Source of the DNA: Cunninghamella blakesleeana
Taxonomy: Eukaryota; Mucoromycota; Mucoromycetes; Mucorales; Cunninghamellaceae
NCBI GenBank assembly: GCA_017871115.1
Contig: JAFCIZ010000005.1
Span: 4,457,501 to 4,521,500, forward strand
Reading direction: 5' to 3'
Length of the DNA: 64,000 bases
Made by a program: the position numbers and the translations under genes. Every line of letters begins with the position of its first letter. Position 1 is the stretch's first letter. The notes under the pieces were generated by a model. The model saw only the letters and a list, made by a program, of their open reading frames with translations, made no database searches and was not told the DNA's origin. Positions 47,651 to 63,457 of the stretch are shown in pieces.

Positions 47651-48571
47651 TATGCGTTTATGTTTTATATAAAGTTATGCTATAATAATAATATTAATAA
47701 TAATAATATTTTTAGTTTTTAATATTTAATATTTTCAATTTGACAAGAATAATAAAGAAAAAGAAAAAAAAAAAATTAAAAAAAAAATTCATCTTTTTAT
47801 TTATATGAAAAAAAAAAACCAACCCTATTTTGGTAGCTTCTCCTTTTTATTCAGGTTGGCTTTGAATTTTTTTTTTTTTCGCATAAATTATAACGTTGTC
47901 TTTTTATTTTATATATAAAATGAAATAATCATAATCTTTATGTAATAAATAGGAAAAATAGGATATTATTATTGATAAGCTGTCAAGAAAAAGTATATAA
48001 ATAATTTATTGATATACCTCCCTTTTTTTGATTCTTTTCCCCACCCCTATATTTATATATATCCACTTCATTTTACTGAAAGGAGGTCAAAAAAAAAAAA
48101 AAAAACCGTCAATTCGTCAACTAAATAAAGAGAGATTTGGGGTTAATAAAAAGTTAATTTGTTAACGCCTTGCTTTGGGTTTTTTTTTTTTATGATATCT
48201 CTTTTTGAAAATAATAAAAGAGGAGTGGAATCTTTTTTTTTTTTTTATGGGGGAGAATTTTAAACCGAGGATACACCTCTGGGTTTCAAATAAACTATAG
48301 ATGAAAAAGAACGAAAAAGAGAATCAAAAAGAATCAAAGGGGATATTCGAGGAAGTTACTTTTATAAAAATAAAGACTAAATACCATATTTGATAATATT
48401 CATCAGAAAAAAAAAAGTAGGTTTTTATTTTTTAAAAGAAAGGGGAAAATGAAAAAAAAAAAAAATATAGTATAATGGATAATCATTATATATTAATTTA
48501 TATACACACAGACAATGAATAATAAAAAGTACTATATTTATGTATAAAAAAAAAAAAAAAAATGGGTTGCA
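47651..48571. promoter_or_regulatory. Upstream region of the homeodomain gene
   Basis: 921 bases, unusually rich in purine/pyrimidine blocks: ACTGAAAGGAGGTC at 48074, GTTAATTTGTTAACGCC near 48150 (contains GTTAAC), CCGAGGATACACCTCTGGG near 48265 (inverted CAGAGGTG-like) and several A/T runs. No gene. Long for this window, consistent with a regulated transcription factor promoter. Confidence 0.4.
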
Positions 48572-50376
48572 TTACATATCTTCTGTGGACCACGCATGAG
48601 CTTCGGCAGCAAACGATTTACGACTATTCTGTTGTAATAAGAATTGATCCTCATAGCCATTTGATCTATCAACCCCATCCCATCTATATCCTGGTGGTAT
48701 CATATATCGATTGGGTTTCCAAGGTCCCTTATAAGTTGGCCTTGTTGAAATTTTTCCTTTCCGCGATTTACTTGGTTTTTTCTATTAACATTAAAGTCAT
48801 CAAAGCACATGATTAATGCAAAATTTTTATATATTTTGTTTATGTGTTTGTTTTGATCGCGCTCCTATTTCAACCTTTTTTTTGACATCTTTTGTCCCTT
48901 TTTACATATTTATATATATTTATTTTAAAATGCCCTCTTCCTCTTATATAGCTTATTTCACTCTTTAAATAATAATAGTTACTTACAGTTAAAAATCCTG
49001 CAGCAGGATCATTCCATCTTTCTTCTTCTTTTAATCCTTGATTATAATCTTCATCATTAGCATATCTGTAAGAATAATATATATATAATAATTATTATAG
49101 TAGTATTAGCATAATATTTTTTTTAAGGGAGATTTAACAATTAAGCTATTAATTATACCCCTCTATACTTTAAGTTTATATTATTATATATGAATAACCC
49201 CCATGATTCACATCTATTTTTTTTCCTCTCTCTCTCTCTCTTTTTTTTTTTTTCTTATTCTCTCACTCCACCTCTTTATATCATCCTCCTATATATATAT
49301 ATACTATTTTATACTTATTATAAACCCAAAACACACACACTTGTATAATATATATATATATAAATAAAAAAAAAAAATTATAATATTTTTATCATTCCCC
49401 TTAGCCAAGTTTCACTTTAGATAATACACACACAAAATAATATATATATATATATATATATCATTATCCTTTTTTCCCCTTCCTTATATCTTGTTTTTTT
49501 TTTTTTCTATTCTTTTTTCCAATATAACCAAAACTAATAATCAAATATATATATATATATATATATACACCTCTCTATATTACTTTACCTTGCCAACGGC
49601 TTCATTTTCTCCTCTTCCAATTGTTTCCTGAGTTGATCCTGTTCATTTCTTTGTACCAAACCCTTTCCCCATTCCATTTTTCTTTCCTGCTTTTCAATTT
49701 CTAATTTCCTTTTTCTTTCCTTTTCGGCTTTAAGAGAATGAGGATCGACCTTTTTTCCAGAAGTATCTCGATATATAGTCTCTTGTTCACCCTGATTGGA
49801 TTGGGCAGCCAATCTTTCCAAAGCCCTTTGTTCCATTATCCTTGCCCTAGCTGCCTCTTGTTGGATTTCCTTGCTTGTCAATAATCCAGCCTTTTGTCCA
49901 CTTGACATCCTTGGTCCCTTATCCTTCTTTGTCTTTTGATTTTCTATCATCATTGTTTCATCATTATTATTCATATTCACAACAACTGGTCGATTTTCTT
50001 CGTCTTCCTCCTCCTCCTCTTCTTTTTCTTCTTCTTCTTTTCCTCCTATTGGCTTCCATGTCCCCCGAGAGGTCATTGTTGTTGCTGCTGCTGATATATC
50101 CATTGGCGAATCTATTTGTTTCTTTTTCTTTTTCTTTTTATTACTACTTGAGGATTCACCCGTTGCCCAACCAAATTCATCTTCATCAATAATACCTATA
50201 TTGCCCGTTTGATGATGTGATTTCTTTTTCTTTTTCTTTTTTGTTGTATCTTCTGTAGTGGTCAAGTATTTACTAGCAATATAGGACTTGGTGGCGGCAT
50301 CCCCTGGTGCTCGCGCTAAATATTTTTGTCGAACAAGTGAATCTCTTACTGATTGATCAATTAATTCATCTTCCAT
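48572..50376 (-). CDS. BUD13: BUD13 (Cwc26), RES complex splicing factor
   Basis: Pre-mRNA retention and splicing complex subunit, bound to the activated spliceosome. Exons 50376-49589, 49065-48987 and 48781-48572; 358 residues. The N-terminus has the basic/low-complexity region including GTWKPIGGK, then the BUD13 core: RMSSGQKAGLLTSKEIQQEAARARIMEQ, ETIYRDTSGKKVD, EKQERKMEWGKGLVQ, MKPLARYANDEDYNQGLKEEERWNDPAAGFL, then GPWKPNRYMIPPGYRWDGVDRSNGYEDQFL, and AWSTEDM at the stop. The PPGYRWDGVDRSNG block is the conserved C-terminal peptide that contacts the other RES subunits. Intron 1 is 523 bases, pyrimidine-rich, long for this genome. Divergent from SAS10. Confidence 0.97.
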
Positions 50377-50668
50377 TATTTTATTTTTAAGTATATGTAT
50401 ACTATATATAAATATATATATATATTATAACGTTTATAAGTATGTTAATACTATTATTAATATTAAATTAAAATAAATTAAAAAAAAAAAGAGGAAAAAA
50501 AAATATCTACTTGCTGTAAAATAAATTTGAAATTTTAAAATAAATTGCGGCATTTCAATTTCCCAATTTTAATTTTGCATATAATAAAAAGCCACCAATT
50601 ATTTTTTTTCTCTTTTTTTTCTCTATCATTTTTTTTTTTTTCTCTTTTGGATCTATAATACATTTAGA

Positions 50669-53100
50669 ATGGGAAAAAAGAGAGGAGTAGTGTTTAGAGA
50701 TGGATCTAAAAAAACAAGAAACGATGACGGAAAAATAAATGCTATTAATACCTGGGATGACATTGATCATGATTCTGAAGATGAATGTAATACAAAATAT
50801 AGATGAATATAATATTTTATAGATCTTTTAACCTTTTTTTTTTTAATATATATAATATAGTTCATGATGCTCGTGGCAATATATTATTAGAAAATCAAGA
50901 CTCTGATCAAGGTAAGAAATAATAGGAATCAAAAATAGAATAAATATAAATATTTATGGATTTATTTTTTCTTCTATTTACAATTTTTTTTTTTTTTTTG
51001 TTTGTTATTTTTATTTTAGATGGACAAATAAGTGATCATGAAATATATGGATTGGATGGAATTGATGAAGAAGATATAGATGAATCGTCTGAAGAAGAGG
51101 ACGAAGAACAAGAGGATGAAGTAGAAGGTAAAATTATACATAAAAAAGAATGGCATGACCATCTAATTCATCTTACGATGAATATATATTTAATTCTGGT
51201 ATTCATATTCATCTTCTCTTTTTTTTTATAATTGCTCTACTACTACTATATAGAAACAACATGGGGTCAATCAAAGAAAGCATACTATAATGCAGATGAA
51301 GGATCAGATTTAGATGAAATGCGTGAAGAGGAAGAAGAAGCTTTGAAAATTCAAAAACAACGACTTGCTAATATGGATGAAGCTGATTTTGTGGATGATG
51401 CATTGTCTGGATGGGGTTTAGGTGCGGATACTAATAAAGATTCAGATAAACAATTATTGGAAAGTGTCACCAAAGATTTAGATGATATTACTTTTGAGTA
51501 AGCAGATTAAAATGATAAAAAAATAGTTGGGTTTTGATAAAATAATAATATCGGTAATGTTATATATTTATATTAAACACACACTCACACATACATATAT
51601 ACATACTTGCATTTATATTTTATTATTAGCGTCTCAGCAACTGTAGCAACACATCGTAAAAATTTACCTCTTGCAGAAAAATTAAAAATTCTTCAAAATG
51701 AATCACCTGAATTAATGGATTTAATGAATGAATTCAAAGATAAGACTGAAGCATTAAGTTTATTACATGGTATTATTTTACGCATCAACAAAAATCAAAA
51801 AAATGATCATCAAGCAGCCAAATTTGTTATATTCCAATACCGTAAGCAAATATATATATATTTATCTTCATTTCTATTTTTTAATAATATACATGATCAC
51901 TAATCTAATATACTTGTATATTTTTTATTTTTATTTTTACTTCTATCAAAATCATATAGAACTCTTTTTAAATTATTTAACAAACGTCTCATTCTATTTT
52001 TCATTAAAAGCATCTGGTACACCCGATATTCGAGAGCATCCTTGCATCAATGCTTTGGTTGAATTACGTGCAACAATTGAAAAGACAGAAAAATTGGAAA
52101 CAAAGATTAAACCTCAGTTAGAAACCTTTTTAGAAAATTTGGATAAACCTGATACACTTAATAAGGATAATAATAATACATTGAAAACCAAAAAAATCAG
52201 TAATAAAACAAAACTTGCCAATAAAAAATCATCTGAAATACAACAACCAGCATATAACGAATATGAAGATGAAGACGAATTTCATGGATTTGATGATGAC
52301 GATGAGGATAATCAAGAAGAAGATGAAGAAACTGTACCTGATATTGAACAAGAATTTAAGAGTCTTAAAAAGCAAGTTAAAAAGAGAAAACGAGCTCTTG
52401 TTAATGACTTTGGCGACTTTGATGCTATGGAAGAAGTTGATATGGAAGACAAAATAATGAAGAAACGTTCCATTCGTGATTATGTTGCCAAAATTGAATC
52501 TGTAAGTGATATATATATAATAAATATTTTTTTTATTTTTTATATGTATAGAGTATACTCAATTATTCATCCATTCATTTTATTTAGAAACAAGCTAAAC
52601 AACAAGCCAAATACCAAGGTGATTCAGATTTACCTTATAGAGATCGTAAAAATCAACAACAAAAGAAGGGTGTTGCTCAACCACAAGATACATCAGCAGA
52701 TTTGGACGATAAAGATTGGGATGAACAAGATATTAATGATAGTAAAGAAGGTGGTTATGATGATGAAGATGATTATACAGCCATTGTAAAAGAAAAGAAA
52801 TCACGAAAAGCAATGAAACAAGCTGCTTATGATGCTGAACGAGCACCACTTGTAGATGGTGATTATAAAGTGGACGATGGTGAAAAACGATTAGCTTCTC
52901 GCCAAATACTTAAGAATAGAGGTTTGACACCACATCGTAAGAAAGAAAATCGTAACGGTCGTGTAAAGAAGAGACGTCAATACGATCAAAAATTGAAGAA
53001 ATTATCATCTGTACGTCATATTGCCAAACCATTACAAGGTACTTATGGTGGTGAATTCACTGGTATTAAAGCTAATGTATCTCGTAGTGTTAAATTATAA
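50669..53100 (+). CDS. SAS10: SAS10/UTP3, small-subunit processome component
   Basis: Nucleolar 18S rRNA processing factor. Exons 50669-50786, 50861-50911, 51020-51127, 51254-51497, 51630-51841, 51960-52501 and 52588-53100; 595 residues. N-terminal acidic region with WGQSKKAYYNAD and DDALSGWGLG, the Sas10/Utp3/C1D domain (KTEALSLLHGI; KFVIFQYQLFLNYLTNVSFYFSLKASG; HPCINALVELRATIEK), an acidic middle, then the C-terminal Sas10 motif (ASRQILKNRGLTPHRKKENRNGRVKKRRQYDQKLKKLSSVR). This last is the rRNA-precursor-binding tail shared with Lcp5/neuroguidin. Divergent from BUD13 with 292 bases between starts. Exon 2 has only 51 bases. Length close to yeast Sas10 (610). Confidence 0.97.
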
Positions 53101-55010
53101 TTTATTTAGTTTAATTTTTTTTATGTAAAATATATCATTTTTCTTTGCCTTCTTTTTATTATTCATTTTTTTTTTTTTCTATCCTTTATTTTTTATATAT
53201 AATCAATATTCATTTCATTTTTTTTTTTTTACCATATTTTCATACTTCAATTGTACCGTTTCACTTACCACCAATAAACATTATATTATTTAGAACAAAT
53301 TATTCGACTATTTAATAGACTAGTATATAAATATAAACATTATTTGGAAAATAATTTTTTTATCCCAACTATCGTTAGGAGATATTTTGTTAGGAGGAAA
53401 TGCTTTCAAATTATGATCATTCACATCTTTAACTTGAATAAAATAACAAAGTAAAAACTTTTAAGTTGAATATTCTTTTATTTTTCATAAATATAAAATC
53501 AGTTTGATTGATATTTTAGCACACGAATATAAATAGACCTTGCAACAACCACGGTGGAGATGATAATAAGGCTTGATCACGTACTTTTTTTTTGATCTTT
53601 TTTATACTATTTGGGTTAATTGCTAAATTAAATATAAAATTTACATCAATTACCATTTTTATTACTTATTATGCACTTCTTTATTTTATTTTCTTAGTAA
53701 TAAATTAAAACTAAGATATTAAACGCAACTAAAAAATAATTATATATATTTATATATATAATTTCGGTATTAAAAGTTTCCATCTAATCAAAATGAAGAA
53801 TTTTCCATACTATTACTATAATTATCACTGCCAAATATTACATAACCTGTCAAAATATATTACCATTCTTGTGATTGGTGTGATTGTGATCATAAAAATA
53901 GGAGGAGTTTATTATTTTATTATTATTACTTAGCCGATGCATGTAATATACATATATATATGATACATATATAGAATCCATCATTTCAAAATAATGGAAA
54001 ATAAAAAGTTGATTCATTATGAATTGATATTATTGACCATATCAATTTAGATAAAAATATTGAACAATATTAATAAGATAGTAGAATTTTTTTTTTAATT
54101 TAATGACTACGTTGATTATTCTAAATGAATTAGATTATTAGGGAAAAAAAAAAAAGACGACGATCTTTTGTTTAATCTTATTGTTTACATTTTCATATAA
54201 AAATGATTTACTTTATTAAATGACATCATACCTAGCATTTATTTTTCTATTTTTCTTTTCTCTTCTTTTCTTTTCCAATTTTTTTTTCTTTTTTCTTTTA
54301 ATATATATATATATGAAATCTTATTCCTAAACATTGAACACTTATTTTAAAATAATAATAAATGAAACAAGGCAAGTTATAAAAATTTGTACTTTCTAAA
54401 TGGAGAAAGTGCAAACCAGAGAGTGTACCTAGATTTGGGAATAAGGATCAAAAAGGAGTTTTTTTCAATATCCGATTTACATTCAACCAACATTTAAGGT
54501 ATATATAATGAGGCGGGAAGAATAATAAAGAATCGAATGATTGATTATATATAAAATATAAAATAAATGAATAAATATACATATATCTATTATATAATAT
54601 AATATATCTATTGATATAGATATAAATATAAAAATATTCAATAGATATAACTAATTGAAAAGAAGATATATCATATGAGTTTAACTATCGGATAACGCTC
54701 GTATATAGTTCCCACCCAAAACAGTTAGCATGCTGCTAATAACCAAATCGAGATTTAATATTAGCACTCCGAAAAAAAATATTTTTTTTTTTAAGTTATA
54801 AAAATTATTGTTCAACAATTTTATTTTTTTTTATCTCTCTTTCTTCCTTTTTTTTTTTTTTTGCCTTAAAAAAAATATACCTTTATATATTTATATAGTT
54901 ATATATCTATATCTATTCCTATTCCTATCTATTTCTTCCTTTCCTTTTTATTAATATTGTTGTCATTTGTTTTTATTTATTAAATAACTTTTAAAAAAAA
55001 TTATAAAAAT
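53101..55010. other. Long gene-free region before the old yellow enzyme gene
   Basis: 1.9 kb. AT-rich throughout. Two local inverted repeats are visible: ACTTTCT-aaatgg-AGAAAGT near 54391-54410, and TTAGCA-tgc-TGCTAA near 54725-54739. A TATA-like GGTATATATAATGAGGCGGG stretch is at about 54498-54517. A CT/T-rich block (54834-54862) and CTATTCCTATTCCTATC at about 54913 precede the start codon. No gene recognised. Confidence 0.45.
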
Positions 55011-56662
<1,652 letters not shown>

Positions 56663-57203
56663 TAGACTTTTTAAAGCAAATCATATTTAATAATTTATTT
56701 TTTTAAAGAAAAAAAAGTATATATAAATATATTTATTTATATATAACTAATTTAACTACTTGCTATTTTTAATTTCTAATTTTTTTTCAATTAATTTTGT
56801 AATTTTAAGATATATATATATACACATAATATAGTTTAATAAAATAAATTTAAGTATCTAATAATACACATCTTCTATTATTATTATTATTGTGTGAAAG
56901 GAATAAAGCCATCTCCGCGCTTTAAAGTTTTTAGGCAATATAAATCAATGTTTTATACATTTATAGTAATGTTTCCTTCCAAAACATCGAATTAATTTTC
57001 TAAAAAAGTACATAATATTTATAGTTTGGTCTTTTATAAATATATATTAGCGTTTTATTTTTATTTTATTTTTTTATATGATGATTATTGATAATAAATT
57101 GTAACTATAAAATAATATAATTTAAATACGTATAAAAAGAAAGAAAGAAAGTATATGTATTTATATCATTATTTTTCTTCAAAAAATGATTAAAAAAAAA
57201 AGT
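56663..57203. other. Convergent intergenic region OYE / coatomer
   Basis: 541 AT-rich bases between converging stops, with TA repeats at 56810-56822. A slightly GC-richer patch lies at about 56905-56933 (GCCATCTCCGCGC). No gene. Confidence 0.45.
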
Positions 57204-60146
57204 TTATTGTAATAAATCATCTACTGTTTCTTGTGCTTTAGGTTGATGTTCAACTTCTTCATCTTCTTTTTCTACTTCTTCTTCTTTTTCTTCTTCTACA
57301 CTTGTATCGATGATTTGTTCTTCTTTTACTACATTAAGATCAGGGAACAAATTGGGATAATCAACAGGATCAGCTAAACTTTCCGCTATTTTCTTTCGAT
57401 TTTGACTTTCTAAATGAGCTTTCCATAATTTAGTAATCTTTGACATTTGTTGAGGAGCATAAGTTCTGGCAAAAACGGCTGCTTCAGGAATGCGATCTGT
57501 TTTAATCAATAAATCAATAACTTGCTCCGTTTCACCTAATTCATACAATGCTGTAAAGGCAATATTATTTTTTCCTTGTGCAGCTATTTTTTTAACAATG
57601 AATAAATAAATTTGTGATTAAAATAAGAGATAATATTATATATATAAAAGTATTCTTCAAGGTCACTTTTTTATCTTTTTGCTTTTTGTTTTTTAATACT
57701 TACTAGCTTTATCTGCTACTTCACGAAGACCAGATTGATTACCACTAGAAGTATAAAAGAGTAAAAGGCCACTTAAATCATTTGCTTTTTGTAAACATTC
57801 TTCGGCCAAAGTAAAATTCCAAGTCTGTAAAGCAACATCACTTAATGTACGCCATTTAGATTCGATATCCACTTGTCGTGCAATATCTACAGCTATATCT
57901 AATCGACTTAATTGAAGTGCTAAATCAAACTTTTGTTCTAAATCAGTAGATATTTCTAAAGCAAGCTCTTTCATATCTTGAGTTTCTAAGAAACGAGCAA
58001 TTCTTCCACGTTGATCTTGAGGAATTTGTGGTAAAAGCTCTTGTGCTGCTTCTACATCGCCTCGTAAAACAGCGGTTTGATATTGAATTACGGATAATGA
58101 AAGAGAGTAACTATAAACGCCAACATCACGATCAGCAACATATACCCTGTTATCACGAGGTGCATAACCTAAAAGATACATTGGTCTAATTCATTATAAT
58201 AGAAAAACAAAATACCAATAATAATAATAATAATAAAGTTATTTGAATGTTAGTCACTCGCCAGTATCCCTTATTACTTCTTTAACTACTTTTATTTTAG
58301 TAGTATTTATTTTTATTTTTAACTTACTTGTCAAAGTGACTAATAGTGAAAGTTTCATCACCAACAAGATAATTTAAACGATTGGCACTATTGCTATATA
58401 TGAAACAGTCTCCAGCCCATGTACCAGTTTTTATACTAATTAATAAAATATAATAATCCAAAATAAAAAGTCAGAAGCGATTACTCTTTCTATACTTTTT
58501 ATTATTATTATTATATTAAAAACTTACGTTTCAGGTATTTCAGTAATGAATTCAAAAGCATCCTCAACACCTTCTTCACCCACCGTACCACCAGATTCAA
58601 CAAAATTACTATAAGCTTGAGCATTGTATCTTAAAATATAAAAGGATTCATCACAAGCAATGGCAACCAAATCCCCAGTATCAGACCAAAAGACCAATTT
58701 AGAATCCACATCAATACGACGTACAACAAGTCCAGTTTCCCAATCATAGAAATTTAAAAAGCCATTACCACGTACACCTAATAGAGCGCCACCATAAACA
58801 CCTTCTGCGCTATAATTAAGCTTTGGAATAAGACCAGGTCGTTCTTTAAAGTTTTTAAAGACCTTTACTCTTGAAGAGGACTCATGTACGGCATATATAT
58901 TCGAATCATCTGCCCAAACAAATCCAATACCACTACCAAAACTCTTATTACGCCATGCTAAAGCGGTATATATAATATATTCCCCATCACCACATACTAC
59001 TACAAAACGTCCATTAGGAGAATGTTGTAATGTTTGAGGATACACTTCGCAACTACCAAGTTCTTTGATGGGTAAAGCAAGTCGTTCTCCATTTTTAATA
59101 CTTTCATCTGTATAAATAATAACAATAACAATAATAATAATAATAAAGGAGCTTATTAACTTCCGTTCATTTTCTTAAATATATACTTATATATATATTT
59201 ATAAAAAAATGAAAATGATAAAAAAACGCTTACCAATACCAGTTTTAACATTTGTAGTAAGAATTTCGGAATGTTTGGCCCAAATAATTTTACCAGAGGT
59301 ATCCATTGAAATAGCAGGTTCATCTCTACCAAGTTTTATAACCACAGTACCTTCATCAAAACCAAATGCAACATTATTTGTTCCTTTGTGATATGCCATG
59401 CACCAAGCACGTTCCAATCCATAATTAAGTGTGTTTTCTAGACGATAAGTATCCGAATGCCAGATACGAACAGTACCATCTTCGGATCCAGAAAGGATAA
59501 TTGGTAACTCAGGGTGGAATGCTGCAAAGTTAACATTTTGACTATGACCTTCTAAAGTTTGTACACAATTTTTGTTTTGATAATCCCAGATCTTAATTGA
59601 ACTAGTTTAAAAAAAGAAAGAAAAAAAAGGGAAAAAATTAATATTTTTTTAACGTTTCGCTCCATATATTAATATATATAAACTTACTTATCATCAGCAC
59701 AAGAGATTAAATAAGGTTTGTCACCACCATGATAATAATCCACAAAGTTAACACCTTTTTCATGTCCTTCTAAAGTAAAGTTGGGAACATTAGAACCCAA
59801 AGACCACACTTTTACAACTCCATCTAAACCAGCTGAAGCAAATGTATTTGAATCTTTGGGATTAAAAGTTAAATGCATGACGAAATGAAGATGTCCTTCA
59901 AAAACTTGAACACATTTCCAACCTTTTTCCCAATCCCATAAACGAATCGTCATATCATCTGAACCAGAGACTACTAATGGTTGTGTTGGATGTACAGCTA
60001 AGCAACGAATATAATCAGGATGACCTTCAAAACTTGCTACTTTTTCATGAGTATTATAATTAAAAACACGGATCTGAGAATCATCAGATCCAGTAATAAT
60101 CCAATTTTTACGAGCAATGAATTTGGCAGCACGAACTATTTATTTT

Positions 60147-60177
<31 letters not shown>

Positions 60178-60297
60178 ATAATAATAATAATAAAAATTAA
60201 TAAAAAAAAAACATATTCTTTGTACTTAACTATACATAATAATAATAATAATATTACCTGGTGTCTCAGAAACTTCAAATGTTTTCACTAAAACCTA

Positions 60298-60345
<48 letters not shown>

Positions 60346-60912
60346 ATTAATAAATTGTTCATCTTATTATCAACATATGCTGTTTTGGTTTTTTTCATTA
60401 ATATTTCTTCCTATTGTTCAAATTTCTTACTTGTGTTTCATAGTTGTATATATAAACATGTCCACTGTATAAACTAGCAAGTACCCAAGGTTCAGTAGGA
60501 TGAAGATCAACGTTTTTTACTCGATCAGAACGAGAAAGGAGCTTACGCTAAATAATAATAACAATGATAATAATAAATCGAATTATTTTTTTTTGTTAGT
60601 GATGATAATCCATATATAAAATATCGTGTGTTGCTATAGGATAAAGTTGTTCATTTATTTTACCTTAACATCTAATCGCATACCCTATTATAATAAATTG
60701 AAAAAAGAACAAAATACACATAAAAAATATTAATGAAGATGAATATTAAAACAAAAGGGGTAGCTACGCGTTATTGTCATCTTAATTGTAAACAAAAATT
60801 ATTTTGTACATTGTTTTATTCTATATTTTATATCTATATATATTTTTATATAGTGTTATAAAAAAACTAAAGAAAGTAAAGTTTTTTTTATAAAGTCTGA
60901 TTTGCTTACCAT
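57204..60912 (-). CDS. SEC27: Coatomer subunit beta' (COPB2/Sec27)
   Basis: COPI coat WD40 subunit that binds dilysine cargo signals for Golgi-to-ER transport. Ten exons: 60912-60910 (the ATG alone), 60684-60664, 60547-60431, 60294-60258, 60135-59688, 59601-59234, 59107-58528, 58435-58328, 58185-57704 and 57583-57204; 847 residues. N-terminus [19 protein letters not shown] fits human MPLRLDIKRKL, supporting the one-codon first exon. WD repeats include [35 protein letters not shown] and [13 protein letters not shown]. Then come [20 protein letters not shown], the second propeller with [12 protein letters not shown] and [13 protein letters not shown], and the alpha-solenoid to [14 protein letters not shown]. 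The Glu-rich tail ends DDLLQ. Confidence 0.97.
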
Positions 60913-61126
60913 TTTGAATCAAGTATAAAATAAATTAAAAAGATGAAAGAGAAATAAAATGAGAAAAAAAAAGTGTTGGCAAAATTTTAAAAAAATGAGC
61001 GGTGATTTAAATTTTTCATTTCGTTATATCAACAATTTTATTTTCTAGCCGATTTTTTTTAATTCTTCGGCTACTCTTATTTTTCTATTACTTTTTAATA
61101 TAAAAATTTATATATATTAAGATAAA

Positions 61127-62003
61127 ATGTTTAATAGATGTCAAAAAAATATTTTTTTGTTTCAACATATTAGATTCAGTTCTAGTCTTTCGTCGGGTAA
61201 TAATAATAATGATAATGATAATAATAATAATAACAATAGATTGATTTCATGATGTATACAGAAAACAGAATATTTTTTTTTAAAAAAAAGTGATATGCAC
61301 ACATAACATATACTATATTGACAGATTCAAATGATGTTGATTCGTAACCTATATAAAATATCTTATCTTTATTCCTATTATTACCATTACTATTAATTAA
61401 ATAACGAATAGGAAGAGGGTATGCACACTTATTAAACGATAATAACGACTCTAAAAAATACGCTATATCTTTTTTATCTAGTCAACAACTTGGAAACAAT
61501 AAAATAATAGACTACCCTGAATTTATTATTGGCTGGACAGCAAATAAAGATAAACTGGACCCAAAAACCTTTTCAAGTAACAATCAATTTATCGATTTTA
61601 TGACAAAGGCCTTTTCTCAACATATACATGAAGTAAATGATACTACTTTAAAAGGGATGGCTCAATGGCAAAAAGAAGGGTAAATACAACCTATTTTTTC
61701 TCTTATTAATCAGTGAAAGGAAGATGGGTGAAAATAAGGTTTTTGATTTTATGTATTAATTTTAAAAATAAAAATAAAAATAGTTGGTTACATGTAGGTG
61801 ATGAACGTAATCCTGCACCATGGGGTAGAATACCTAAACCTGAAGATATCATTGGTAGTGTATTATTACAAGATGGAAAAATACAACCGGGGACTTATCA
61901 AGCTATGCCAGCCTATCGTTTAGTCACAAATAAAGGATTAATGCAATTATCTGAACCATTAGAACAATGTTTAGTGAAGTTAGCAGAACAAAAATTAAAA
62001 TAA
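61127..62003 (+). CDS. Conserved fungal mitochondrial protein of unknown function
   Basis: Exons 61127-61196, 61412-61679 and 61784-62003 (all in phase), 185 residues. The first 35 residues (MFNRCQKNIFLFQHIRFSSSL) are basic, Ser-rich and free of acids, a probable mitochondrial presequence with an RFS-type cleavage motif. The conserved C-terminal block WLHVGDERNPAPWGRIPKPEDIIGSVLLQDGKI, then YQAMPAYRLVTNKGLMQL, matches a motif pattern (ERNPPPWGRIPDPEDIFG... YRLVT..G...LS) that I recall from uncharacterised fungal mitochondrial proteins; I cannot name the family. The exon 2 acceptor at 61411 was chosen because the nearer AG (before 61485) gives a stop in phase. Intron 1 is 215 bases with an (AAT)n tract. 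Confidence 0.78.
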
Positions 62004-62449
62004 TAAAATTATATTTTTTAGACGGCTTTTATTTTTTAATATTAAAAAAATAAATCATTAATGAATACATTAATTTTTTTAAAAAAAAAGAGGGTGTGAT
62101 GAAACAATTGGATATTAGACTTATACGCATAATGTTGGTCCAAAACAGGGAAATGATATGGAGTAGATTGTATGAAATTTATTTTTTTTGATGCGTGTGG
62201 GAAAAAATGACCTATCATTGGCCAATTGATCAATAAATAGGATTTATTATTATTTGTTTGAACCCACTTCTTTTTTTTTGATTTTTAAAAGGAAAGAAAT
62301 TTTTGAAGCGCCTATCAAATTCAAGCTTTTTTATTTAACGGAATTTCTTTTTCTATCTTTTTTTTTTCTCCCTCTTTCCTTTTTTTTTCTTTTTCCTTCT
62401 CTTTCTCTTTTTTTTTTTATCTTCCTCTCTCTTTCTGTTTTTTTTTGAT
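62004..62449. promoter_or_regulatory. Intergenic region upstream of KCS1-like gene
   Basis: 446 bases. From about 62330 to 62440 the plus strand is an almost pure T/C tract, with CTCCCTCTTTCC and TTCCTCTCTCTTTC repeats, ending 10 bases before the ATG. Such pyrimidine tracts precede several genes in this window (RBX1, OPI1, OYE). Confidence 0.45.
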
Positions 62450-62573
62450 ATGAAAGCCATTCATAATAAATCATGTAATATATCAGATTATGAAGATAAT
62501 CTAGACTTATCTTGGGATCAATTATCAACTCATAGTGCGACTAGTAGCGATAATGAAGACGATTTATTTGAGG

Positions 62574-62608
<35 letters not shown>

Positions 62609-63426
62609 GATCGTTATTTCGATCCAACCAAAATGGCAACAGCTCTTCCTTTATTACCATTTGATAATCAAGTAGGCGGTCATGCATCTTTGTTTCGATT
62701 TTCTAAACGAACTATATGTAAACCAGTTTCCAAGAAAGAACAACTATTTTATGAACACTTGGAAGTACATCAACCTGATCTATTGCAATATATGTGCCAA
62801 TACCTTGGGGTAATCAATGTGACATATCGTTACCAAAGGTATAAACCTTTACCAGAAGTGGTGTTTGATAAAAACAAGCATTTATTAAGAGATTGGCAAG
62901 CTTGTTATGGAAGAGAAAGACGTAGAAGATCATCATCTATGTCATCGGATTCAGCAACAGCTGCAACAGCAACCACTCACCGATCCTTTCAAGATCAAGT
63001 TTTACATGAAGTCTTTTCTCCAAAAGCATTACGTGAGAGATTAAAATGGGTTGATCGTTGGCAAAAAAAAAATAGACGTTATTCTGATCACCATCATCAT
63101 CCAAATAGTGTTCCTCCTCCTCCCCCTCCTGTTTGCTCTTTATCACCCACTAAAGAAAGACCGATCACTTGGCGTCAACGACAACAATCATTTCATGATA
63201 ATGATGATAATAATAACCAATTATTATTATTAAGTGGTTCAGCACCTGCAAAAAGTCAATTAAACCCTATTTCTTCTTCTTCGACTACTGTTTCTCAATT
63301 TGCTATTGATCATATTACATTGGAAACTCGTCGGCCAACTTTAATATCGGATACCACTACCAATTCGGATTCGGATCAACCTTCTCAAGATCTTCATACT
63401 AAAATAAATAATAATAATATCAATCT

Positions 63427-63457
<31 letters not shown>

